The position numbers were made by a program, and so were the translations under genes. Positions 7,338-13,137 of a DNA stretch of 13,137 nt are shown in pieces; within the stretch, counting starts at the first letter, position 1; the number at the start of each line of letters is the position of its first letter. The stretch is from Campylobacterota bacterium (GTDB lineage Bacteria > Campylobacterota > Campylobacteria > Campylobacterales > Sulfurovaceae): contig DRQB01000088.1 in assembly GCA_011330645.1 (NCBI GenBank), positions 1-13,137 on the forward strand. Reading direction: 5' to 3'. Under the pieces are notes generated by a model. It had not been told where the DNA came from and did not search any database. It saw only the letters and a program-made list of their open reading frames with translations.

Positions 7338-8117
7338 ATGAGTTATTTCATTAAATTAGGATTAACGATTACAACAGCCATAGTACTTTCAGGTTGTGCC
7401 AGTGGATTAGGTGGAGGAAATGTATCTCCACAACAAGAGAGTGCCTTAGGAGCACAGCAAGAAAGACAAGTCTTAAGTAAAGTGCGACTTATACGAAGTG
7501 GTAGACTTTACAATGCCGTCAGAAATGTAGGTTCACGCATCGCAAGAGTTTCAGGACGTCCAGACTTCCGATGGAGATACCATCTTGTCAATAATCCAAG
7601 ACAGGCCAATGCTTTTGTACTTCCAGGAGGAAAAGTATTTGTCTATTCAGGGTTATTTAAATATGCTTCCAACGAAGCAGAACTTGCAGCTGTCGTAGGA
7701 CATGAAGTTGCCCATGCATTACGTTCACATGGTGTAAAAGGTGCTGCACGTAAGCAAAAAGCTGGACTCATTGGTGCATTGCTTCAAGTAGGTATGGGGG
7801 TAGCTGGTGTCAACCCACAAACAGCACAACAAGTGAACCAAGTTTATGGACAAGGTGCAACACTGGGATACATCAGACCATACTCGCGTCAAAATGAAAC
7901 AGAAGCAGACAGCATAGGACTTATGCTTATGGCAAAAGCAGGGTATGACCCAAGAGCAGCCTTAAGATTTTGGGCAAAATTTGGAAGACAGGGACAACGA
8001 GTCCCAGAGTATCTCTCTACGCACCCAGCCCCTGCAAGTCGTATAGCAAATATTAGACGACTCATGCCTCAAGCCCTCGCACTTTACAAAAAAAGTAGAT
8101 ATGCAAGAAGACGTTAG
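7338..8117 (+). CDS. M48-family zinc metallopeptidase lipoprotein
   Basis: This 259-residue lipoprotein has a short hydrophobic signal ending in the lipobox LSGC, with Cys20 as the lipidation site. The peptidase domain holds the zinc motif HEVAH (residues 122-126), NETEADSIG with Glu189 as the likely third ligand, and STHP with His229, all typical of family M48 (LoiP/YcaL/BepA-like). The preceding N-A-F-V-L-P-G-G-K-V-F-V-Y-S-G-L strand is the family hallmark. Such proteases act in the periplasm on misassembled outer-membrane proteins; that role is inferred from family knowledge. No TPR domain follows, so it is of the short LoiP type rather than BepA. The C-terminus is very basic (KKSRYARRR). 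It is transcribed alone, divergent from glyS, and ends in a bidirectional terminator. Confidence 0.93.
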   Translation: MSYFIKLGLTITTAIVLSGCASGLGGGNVSPQQESALGAQQERQVLSKVRLIRSGRLYNAVRNVGSRIARVSGRPDFRWRYHLVNNPRQANAFVLPGGKVFVYSGLFKYASNEAELAAVVGHEVAHALRSHGVKGAARKQKAGLIGALLQVGMGVAGVNPQTAQQVNQVYGQGATLGYIRPYSRQNETEADSIGLMLMAKAGYDPRAALRFWAKFGRQGQRVPEYLSTHPAPASRIANIRRLMPQALALYKKSRYARRR

Positions 8118-8125
8118 TCTTCTGC

Positions 8126-8155
8126 AAAAAGGGGTATAAAGTTATACCTCTTTAT
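8126..8155. terminator. Bidirectional intrinsic terminator
   Basis: A 9-bp stem (8130-8138 with 8143-8151, one G-T pair) closes a 4-nt loop. It is flanked by five A's on the left and TTT on the right, so it can end transcription of the M48 gene on the plus strand and, with a better T-run, of the purU-trmL operon on the minus strand. The stop codon of the 52-aa gene (8142-8144) lies inside the hairpin. Confidence 0.8.
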
Positions 8156-8300
8156 CTTCATCTTCTGTATTATTTTCTTGCATATCTAACCGTCTACCTT
8201 CATCATCGAACTTATTTTTATAATAATTTCTGACAATTCCAAAAGTAAGATAGACAAATAAAAATATGGCAACAATATATACAATATCTCCAAATGACAT
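8142..8300 (-). CDS. 52-residue single-span membrane protein
   Basis: A small complete frame begins with ATG at 8300 and ends with TAA at 8142. The product starts MSFGDIVYIVAIFLFVYLTF, giving one transmembrane helix at about residues 6-23. It continues with the basic stretch RNYYKNK (24-30) and ends with a strongly acidic tail (about 42-52, EDEDKEV). By the positive-inside rule the tail should be cytoplasmic. The ATG overlaps the trmL stop by 1 nt (TAATG), and AAGG lies 9 nt upstream, so translation is likely coupled to trmL. The gene fills the gap exactly up to the terminator. I do not recognise a family. It resembles small FeoB- or CcoQ-type accessory peptides in shape only. Confidence 0.72.
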   Translation of the reverse strand: MSFGDIVYIVAIFLFVYLTFGIVRNYYKNKFDDEGRRLDMQENNTEDEDKEV

Positions 8301-8797
8301 TAACATTTACCTTCTAGTGTATTTTCAATCGTAATTTTTTCAAAACCATCATAGTTTTGACGTACGGCATCATAGAGGACAACCCCCACACTCACACCTA
8401 AGTTCAAGCTTCTGCCTTTACCTCCCATAGGAATGGTAATACACTGTTCAGGATGGGCAAGAAGGACTTTTTCATCTATCCCTCTAGTCTCTGCTCCAAA
8501 AAGAATATGGTCGCCTTTTTTAAACGGTGCGTTGAAATAAAGATTATCTGTTTTTGTTGTACCCATATAGGAATTTTGCGTAATAGGATGCTTTTCAAGA
8601 TACTCTTCAAAACTTTCCCACACTACCAAATCAAGATGTTTCCAATAGTCAAGACCTGCACGTTTTACTGCTTTATCATCTATATCAAAGCCAAGGGGTT
8701 TTATGAGGTGAAGTGTGGCACCAAGATTGACACAGAGCCTGCCTATGGTACCTGTATTTTGAGGGATTTGGGGTTCAACTAATACAATGTTGAACAT
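8300..8797 (-). CDS. trmL: tRNA (cytidine(34)-2'-O)-methyltransferase
   Basis: This 165-residue protein is a minimal SPOUT-class RNA methyltransferase of normal TrmL length. It carries all three knot motifs: N-terminal VEPQIPQNTGTIGRL (residues 7-21), LFGAETRGI, and C-terminal IPMGGKGRSLNLGVSVGVVLYDA forming the SAM pocket. TrmL methylates the ribose of the wobble nucleotide in tRNA-Leu isoacceptors, stabilising decoding. The start ATG overlaps the purU stop by 1 nt (TAATG), and its own stop overlaps the next ATG in the same way, so the three genes form a coupled operon. No separate promoter is visible. Assignment within SPOUT to TrmL (formerly YibK) rests on length and motifs. Confidence 0.94.
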   Translation of the reverse strand: MFNIVLVEPQIPQNTGTIGRLCVNLGATLHLIKPLGFDIDDKAVKRAGLDYWKHLDLVVWESFEEYLEKHPITQNSYMGTTKTDNLYFNAPFKKGDHILFGAETRGIDEKVLLAHPEQCITIPMGGKGRSLNLGVSVGVVLYDAVRQNYDGFEKITIENTLEGKC

Positions 8798-9633
8798 TAA
8801 AATATTACCGTTTTATTGCCATTGACGAATACTCTGTCATTCAAGACAAGTGCCAAAGCACGAGAAAGTACTATTTTTTCACCATCACGTCCTGCGCGCT
8901 GCATATCTTGCCAACTTAGTCTGTGTGTCACAGGGATAACATCTTGCGCGATGATAGGGCCTTCATCTAAGTCATCAGTCACATAATGTGCTGTAGCACC
9001 GATAATCTTCACCCCTCTCTCATATGCTTGTTTGTAAGGATTTGCTCCTATAAAAGCGGGAAGGAAAGAGTGGTGAATGTTTATAATTTTCTGTGCATAT
9101 GCTTTAACAAAAGTAGAAGTTAAAATACGCATATATTTTGCAAGGACAATGTAATCGAACTCAAATTTGTTTATCTCTGCCATGACTTTTTCTTCATGGC
9201 TCTCTCTACTAAGACCTTCTGCAGGAATATAAATAAACGGGATATCAAAGCGCTCTACAAGTTCTTTAAGTGTTTCACGGTTACCGATAACACACTGTAT
9301 ATCTGCACCAAGTTCACCATCTGCATGACGTACCAAAATATCACCCAGTGCATGAGACTCTTTGGTGACCATCAAAACAATTTTCTTGTCTTTTGGTTCA
9401 ATCACACGAATGTGTGCATCAGCAGGTACAACAGTGTGTAGTTCATCTTCTAATTCTTGTCTATCAAAAAGACCCGTCACAATCGTACGCATAAAAAATC
9501 GACTATGCTCTTTATCGACAAATTCACGGTTATTATCTATATTTAACCCTCTGTCATAAAAGACTTTAGAAATTTTATAGACCAACCCTTTTGCATCTTC
9601 ACAGTCGATGAGTACTCTTGCACGTTTTTCCAT
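8797..9633 (-). CDS. purU: Formyltetrahydrofolate deformylase
   Basis: This 278-residue protein has an N-terminal ACT domain (residues 1 to about 80, starting RARVLIDCEDAKGLVYKIS) followed by a formyltransferase fold. The catalytic triad of the family is visible as Asn185 and His187 in NIHHSFLPAF and Asp223 in DDLDEGPII. PurU hydrolyses 10-formyl-THF to THF and formate, balancing one-carbon units and supplying formate for purine synthesis. The start ATG has AGG 6 nt upstream. It heads the purU-trmL-52aa operon, about 120 nt after leuB on the same strand and separated by a terminator. The AT-rich stretch 9634-9671 should carry its promoter, but no -10 box stands out clearly. Confidence 0.95.
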   Translation of the reverse strand: MEKRARVLIDCEDAKGLVYKISKVFYDRGLNIDNNREFVDKEHSRFFMRTIVTGLFDRQELEDELHTVVPADAHIRVIEPKDKKIVLMVTKESHALGDILVRHADGELGADIQCVIGNRETLKELVERFDIPFIYIPAEGLSRESHEEKVMAEINKFEFDYIVLAKYMRILTSTFVKAYAQKIINIHHSFLPAFIGANPYKQAYERGVKIIGATAHYVTDDLDEGPIIAQDVIPVTHRLSWQDMQRAGRDGEKIVLSRALALVLNDRVFVNGNKTVIF

Positions 9634-9671
9634 AAGAAACCTATATATTTATCAAATATTTTTACTAGATT

Positions 9672-9690
9672 AAAAAACAACTAGTTGTTT
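9672..9690 (-). terminator. Intrinsic terminator candidate of leuDB
   Basis: A palindrome (AAACAACTAGTTGTTT, 9675-9690) is followed on the minus strand by further T's, making a run of six. The stem is short and AT-rich (about 6 bp with a 4-nt CTAG loop), so termination may be partial and some read-through into purU is possible. Confidence 0.5.
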
Positions 9691-9694
9691 GAGC

Positions 9695-9756
9695 CCTCTG
9701 CTGAAGAGGACACAGCGTCAGCGTAGCAAAGATGAGCTTTGCTCATTTTGCGTCCT
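9695..9756 (-). other. Structured 3' region after leuB with nested hairpins
   Basis: Two foldable parts follow the leuB stop directly. One is a hairpin with 11 paired bases, one bulged base and a 3-nt loop (GCAAA plus ATGAGC at 9726-9737 with GCTCATTTTGC at 9741-9751). It is extended by an outer AGGAC/GTCCT pairing (9707-9711 with 9752-9756) that includes the leuB stop. The other is a 5-bp hairpin CCTCT/AGAGG (9695-9709). Between them lies the short direct repeat AGCGT-CAGCGT (9714-9724). The stretch is more GC-rich than nearby intergenic DNA. It may be a repeat unit, an attenuated terminator or a 3'-UTR-derived small RNA; I cannot tell which. Confidence 0.5.
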
Positions 9757-10822
9757 ATCTACTGGCGTAATCAGCGATAATATCACCCATTTCAGCACAC
9801 GTACAAATCTCTTTAGCATCATAATCTCCAAGGTCACCTGTACGGTACCCTTCAGAGAGTGCTTTTTTGATAGCATCATCTATTTTGTCTGCTGCATCAG
9901 ACTCACCGAGTGCATAACGCAACATCATAGATGCTGATGAGATTGTAGCCAAAGGATTGGCAATCCCTTGTCCTGCGATATCAGGAGCAGACCCATGGAT
10001 AGGTTCAAACAGACCAACACCTTTACCTGTACTCGCACTTGGAAGAAGCCCAATAGACCCTGAAAGCATCGATGCAGCATCAGACAAGATATCTCCAAAG
10101 ATATTTCCTGTCAAAATCACATCGAACTGTTTAGGATCACGAATGAGTTGCATCGCAGCATTATCTACATACATATGTGTAAGTTCTACCTCTGGGTAGT
10201 CTTTGGCTATCTCTTCAACAATCTCTCTCCAAAACTGGCTCACTTCAAGTACATTGGCCTTATCGACAGAACAGATACGTTTGTCACGTTGCATAGCGAT
10301 ATCAAATGCTACAACAGCAATACGTTCTACTTCTTCTCGTGTATAAATCATCGTGTTAAAGGCATTGTCAGCATGCAGTTCTCTTGGCTGTCCAAAATAG
10401 ATACCACCTGTAAGCTCACGTACCACCATAATGTCTACACCTTGAATTACAGCTGGTTTGAGACTTGAAGCATTCACTAGTTCGTCATAGACCATTGCTG
10501 GTCTAAGATTTGCAAATGTACCCATCTCTTTTCTGAGTCCAAGTAATCCAGTTTCTGGACGTAAATGTCTTTCAAGTGTATCCCATTTTGGTCCACCAAT
10601 GGCACCAAAAAGAACGGCATCACATTTCTTTACACCTTGTATTGTCTCATCTGGAAGCGGTACACCCGTTTCATCAATGGCTGCCCCACCGAGTAACATT
10701 TCATCATATTTAAGGTTAAATCCTTGTGTCACAGAGACAGCATCGAGAACTTTGATTGCTTCATCAACGATTTCAGGACCAATCCCATCACCTTTAATAA
10801 CGCCTATTTTATAACTTTTCAT
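9755..10822 (-). CDS. leuB: 3-isopropylmalate dehydrogenase
   Basis: This 355-residue protein is a full-length member of the isocitrate/isopropylmalate dehydrogenase family. Seen in order are the N-terminal GDGIGPEIVDEA, FGAIGGPKWD, RPETGLLGLRKEMGTFANLRP (substrate arginines), V-R-E-L-T-G-G-I-Y-F-G with the catalytic tyrosine, DKANVLE, and the metal-binding D-V-I-L-T-G-N-I-F-G-D-I-L-S-D segment. FEPIHGSAPDIAG then marks the NAD site. It oxidises and decarboxylates 3-isopropylmalate in leucine synthesis. The E-L-T-G-G-I-Y motif points to LeuB rather than isocitrate or tartrate relatives. The ATG follows the leuD stop by 4 nt with AAAGG upstream, so leuD-leuB is one operon. Confidence 0.97.
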   Translation of the reverse strand: MKSYKIGVIKGDGIGPEIVDEAIKVLDAVSVTQGFNLKYDEMLLGGAAIDETGVPLPDETIQGVKKCDAVLFGAIGGPKWDTLERHLRPETGLLGLRKEMGTFANLRPAMVYDELVNASSLKPAVIQGVDIMVVRELTGGIYFGQPRELHADNAFNTMIYTREEVERIAVVAFDIAMQRDKRICSVDKANVLEVSQFWREIVEEIAKDYPEVELTHMYVDNAAMQLIRDPKQFDVILTGNIFGDILSDAASMLSGSIGLLPSASTGKGVGLFEPIHGSAPDIAGQGIANPLATISSASMMLRYALGESDAADKIDDAIKKALSEGYRTGDLGDYDAKEICTCAEMGDIIADYASR

Positions 10823-10826
10823 TCGA

Positions 10827-11318
10827 TTATGCCTTTTGACTTATTTCTTTTTTCGCAAACTCTATGAGTCCACCTGCATCTACCAACTCTTGCATAAACT
10901 CTGGGATAGGTGTAAATTTATAGGTTTTTGCTTGGCTTACGTTTATCACTTCGCCTGCATCCATATCTACTCTTACAGTATCACCCTCCGCTATCTCTGC
11001 AGCTTCTGCCAGTTCAAAGATAGGAAGCCCCATATTAAATGCATTTCTGTAAAAAATACGTGCAAATGTCGGTGCGATAATCGCAGAAACTCCAGCTTCT
11101 TTAAGTGCTATAGGTGCATGTTCACGACTAGAGCCACATCCGAAGTTTTCACCTGCTACGATGATATCACCCTCAGACATTTTAGAAACAAATGCGGGAT
11201 CTGCATCTTCCATGACATGTTTAGCCAATTCTGAAGCATCAGAAGTATTAAGATATCGTGCAGCGATAATCAAGTCAGTATCGATATTGTCGCCAAATTT
11301 CCAAACTTTACCTTGCAA
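10827..11318 (-). CDS. leuD: 3-isopropylmalate dehydratase small subunit
   Basis: This 163-residue protein of the aconitase swivel-domain family (LeuD) begins with G-K-V-W-K-F-G-D-N-I-D-T-D-L-I and carries the conserved G-E-N-F-G-C-G-S-S-R-E-H-A-P loop. With LeuC, which holds the 4Fe-4S cluster, it isomerises 2- to 3-isopropylmalate. The short form with I-I-A-A-R-Y-L is the archaeal/epsilonproteobacterial LeuD type. The start is TTG at 11318: no in-frame ATG exists upstream, and AAAGGA (11326-11331) sits 7 nt before it. The gene starts the leuDB operon. The large-subunit gene leuC is not next to it within this window, so it must lie elsewhere. Confidence 0.95.
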   Translation of the reverse strand: MQGKVWKFGDNIDTDLIIAARYLNTSDASELAKHVMEDADPAFVSKMSEGDIIVAGENFGCGSSREHAPIALKEAGVSAIIAPTFARIFYRNAFNMGLPIFELAEAAEIAEGDTVRVDMDAGEVINVSQAKTYKFTPIPEFMQELVDAGGLIEFAKKEISQKA

Positions 11319-11339
11319 ATTTTTGTCCTTTATGGGGTA

Positions 11340-11404
11340 TTTAGCCCTTTAAAATTTTCGCGATTATAGCTGAAAAAATAAAATTTATCAAATTTAGGGC
11401 TAAA
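11340..11404. repeat. 8-nt inverted repeat framing the leuD promoter
   Basis: TTTAGCCC (11340-11347) and its exact complement GGGCTAAA (11397-11404) lie 49 nt apart, on either side of the leuD -35/-10 region and just upstream of the rpoD -10. The spacing would suit a looped or two-site operator, but chance is possible for 8-mers in AT-rich DNA. Confidence 0.3.
11363..11391 (-). promoter_or_regulatory. leuDB promoter
   Basis: On the minus strand TTGATA (11391-11386), exactly 17 nt, then TATAAT (11368-11363) form the best sigma-70 promoter of the window. The predicted transcript starts near 11356, giving a leader of about 38 nt. This is too short for a classical leucine attenuator. Confidence 0.8.
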
Positions 11405-11421
11405 AATCAATGAAATTTCGG

Positions 11422-11427
11422 TATAAT
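11422..11427 (+). promoter_or_regulatory. -10 box of the rpoD promoter
   Basis: A perfect TATAAT lies 50 nt before the rpoD ATG. Transcription would begin near 11434, leaving a leader of about 44 nt that contains a 5-bp hairpin TGAGG/CCTCA (11444-11460) and the AAGGA ribosome site (11468-11472). No -35 hexamer is recognisable at the usual spacing. Confidence 0.65.
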
Positions 11428-11477
11428 CCACCTTAATAATATCTGAGGGATTTCACCTCACACTTTCAAGGATAACA

Positions 11478-13137
11478 ATGGCAGCAAAAGACAGTATGAA
11501 GAGTATAGAGGCGTTATTTAAGTCTAAGAAAAAAGGTGATGTGGTAACACTCGAAAATATTGCTAAAGAGTTCACCAAGCAACCTACAGCTGCACAAGCA
11601 AAAAAAATACATAAATTTGCCACGGATGCGAAAACAGACATTATCTCTGCATCAGAATATGCACAATTTCTCACAGATAAAGAGAAAAAGAGACGTGATG
11701 ATGCAAGAAAAAGACTTGCTGAGGGTGGAGAAGATGAATTTGATCTCAACAAAGAAAAAGAGATTCTCGAATGGAGCCGTTCTGACTCTCCTGTACGTAT
11801 GTACCTCCGTGAAATGGGTAAAATTCCACTTCTTACGAAAGAGGAAGAAGTGGATCTTTCTCAAACAATTGAAGAAGGTGAGGACATTATTATTGATGCC
11901 ATTTGTTCTGTACCGTATCTTATTGGATATATTCTTAATTACAAAGAGCCTTTACTCAATCGTGAAAGACGGGTAAAAGAACTCTTTAAATCTTTTGAAG
12001 ATGAAAAAGCATCTTCAGATGATGATGCGGCAGATGATGCAACAGATGATACAGAAGAGACAAAAGCACCCAAAGATGACAAACGTGTCAAACAAGTTGT
12101 AGATAGCTTTAAACAACTTGAAAAAGCAAAAAAAGAGTGGATGAAGGCACGTGAAGACTTAGATGCTTTCTTAGAAAAAGAGACAGACCCTGTAGCTATA
12201 CTCCATGAACGTCTTAAAATTGCATTTAAAAAAGAACTTCTTAAAGCTGCTCTTTTAAATTTGGGTCCAACATCTAAGCTCATCAACGAGCTTGTAAAAG
12301 CCATGGAAACAGCACTCAAATCTGATGACTCTTTTGACAAAGAGCTCAAACGTCTAGAATACAAACTTCCTCTCTTTAATGACACACTCAAAGAAAACCA
12401 TCAAAAGCTTCTTAATAACATCATTAACATGGATAAAGATGATATCATCGATGCTGTACCAGAGACAACGATGGTATCTACTTACGTTGAAATTAAAAAA
12501 CTTTTTGAAACAAGAGAAGCAAGTAAAGGTGGTTTTGACCTTAGTGAAGAAAAACTTCAAGCCATTCTAGGGCAAATCCGTCAAGGTAAGGCCAAATCTG
12601 AAGTAGCTAAAACACGTATGGCAAAATCTAACCTTAGACTGGTTGTTTCTATTGCCAAACGTTACACCAACCGTGGACTTCCTTTCCTTGACCTTATCCA
12701 GGAAGGGAATATCGGACTTATGAAAGCGGTTGATAAATTTGAGTATGAAAAAGGGTACAAGTTCTCTACCTACGCAACATGGTGGATTCGTCAAGCGATT
12801 TCTCGTGCCATTGCAGACCAAGCAAGAACTATTCGTATCCCTATTCACATGATAGAGACGATTAACCGTATCAACAAAATCATCAGAAAACACCTTCAAG
12901 AGACAGGAAAAGAGCCAGATCTTGACACTATCGCAGAAGAAGTAGGTCTTTCAGTTGATAAAGTGAAGAACGTCATTAAAATCACTAAAGAGCCTGTATC
13001 TTTAGAAACTCCTGTAGGTGACGAAGATGATGGTAGATTTGGTGACTTCATCGAAGACAAAACAACACTAAGCCCAACAGACGTTGTACTTAAAGATGAC
13101 CTCAACAACCAGATAGACGAAGTCCTTGACCAACTCA
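11478..13137 (+). CDS. rpoD: RNA polymerase housekeeping sigma-70 factor, 3' end beyond the window
   Basis: The frame is open from ATG at 11478 to the right edge, giving 553 codons. AAGGA stands 5 nt before the start. An N-terminal region 1.1-like segment is followed by region 1.2 (D-S-P-V-R-M-Y-L-R-E-M-G, from about residue 102). A long helical non-conserved region comes next, containing an acidic low-complexity patch (residues 181-194, D/E/A/T-rich). Region 2 runs from about residue 382: N-L-R-L-V-V-S-I-A-K-R-Y, the core-binding G-L-P-F-L-D-L-I-Q-E-G-N-I-G-L and the -10-reading Y-A-T-W-W-I-R-Q-A-I. Region 3 begins with T-I-R-I-P-I-H-M. Region 4, which reads the -35 box, is beyond the edge. 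The product directs core polymerase to housekeeping promoters such as those seen here. Confidence 0.97.
   Translation, partial: MAAKDSMKSIEALFKSKKKGDVVTLENIAKEFTKQPTAAQAKKIHKFATDAKTDIISASEYAQFLTDKEKKRRDDARKRLAEGGEDEFDLNKEKEILEWSRSDSPVRMYLREMGKIPLLTKEEEVDLSQTIEEGEDIIIDAICSVPYLIGYILNYKEPLLNRERRVKELFKSFEDEKASSDDDAADDATDDTEETKAPKDDKRVKQVVDSFKQLEKAKKEWMKAREDLDAFLEKETDPVAILHERLKIAFKKELLKAALLNLGPTSKLINELVKAMETALKSDDSFDKELKRLEYKLPLFNDTLKENHQKLLNNIINMDKDDIIDAVPETTMVSTYVEIKKLFETREASKGGFDLSEEKLQAILGQIRQGKAKSEVAKTRMAKSNLRLVVSIAKRYTNRGLPFLDLIQEGNIGLMKAVDKFEYEKGYKFSTYATWWIRQAISRAIADQARTIRIPIHMIETINRINKIIRKHLQETGKEPDLDTIAEEVGLSVDKVKNVIKITKEPVSLETPVGDEDDGRFGDFIEDKTTLSPTDVVLKDDLNNQIDEVLDQL

Noticed and set aside
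11453..12391. Minus-strand open frames rich in Ser and Phe opposite rpoD
   Set aside because: They are antisense shadows of a conserved sigma factor, with low-complexity products and no ribosome sites.
1..13137. tRNA, rRNA, integrase, transposase, toxin-antitoxin or defence genes
   Set aside because: I looked for these on both strands and found no supporting motif or cloverleaf; the coding space is taken up by housekeeping families.

Overview
The window looks like a chromosomal housekeeping segment from a Campylobacterota (epsilonproteobacterial) genome, most likely a marine or vent type close to Sulfurovum or Sulfurimonas. This is inferred from moderately AT-rich coding DNA, -10 boxes of the TATAAT type with poor -35 boxes, a cysteine-paired Sel1/Hcp-like secreted protein, and the set of protein families. 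The genus is a guess; no rRNA or other marker gene is present.

Layout. Positions 1-2240 (minus) hold a tight three-gene operon: a TrmN6/YfiC-like adenine-N6 methyltransferase, a YkgJ-type cysteine-cluster protein, and an exported TPR protein cut by the left edge. Divergent from it is bpt (2296-3063, plus), a leucyl-transferase of the N-degron pathway whose -10 box lies so close to the ATG that its mRNA may be leaderless. A pair of inverted REP-like hairpins (3075-3169) fills the convergent gap to a stand-alone MnmC-C-like FAD oxidoreductase (3191-4315, minus). A 111-bp element with imperfect 31-nt terminal inverted repeats (4332-4442) separates that gene from a very AT-rich Sel1/Hcp-like gene, which sits 26 nt behind glyS (5166-7214, minus). 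Divergent from glyS is an M48-family lipoprotein metallopeptidase (7338-8117, plus). It converges through a bidirectional terminator on a minus-strand operon, purU-trmL-(52-aa membrane protein), joined by two 1-nt TAATG stop/start overlaps. Further right, leuD-leuB (minus) ends in a structured 3' region with several hairpins and a terminator. rpoD (11478 to the right edge, plus) is divergent from leuD.

How the genes work together. Three genes point to tRNA modification (trmN6-like, MnmC-C-like, trmL). glyS charges tRNA and bpt tags proteins for degradation. purU recycles formyl-tetrahydrofolate, leuDB make leucine, and rpoD supplies the housekeeping sigma factor. I see no phage, integrase, CRISPR, toxin-antitoxin or defence locus, and no convincing new multi-gene system. 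The least explained content is non-coding: three unrelated structured or repeat elements, the conserved-looking promoter word TATAATCGCGA, and the coupled 52-aa membrane microprotein.
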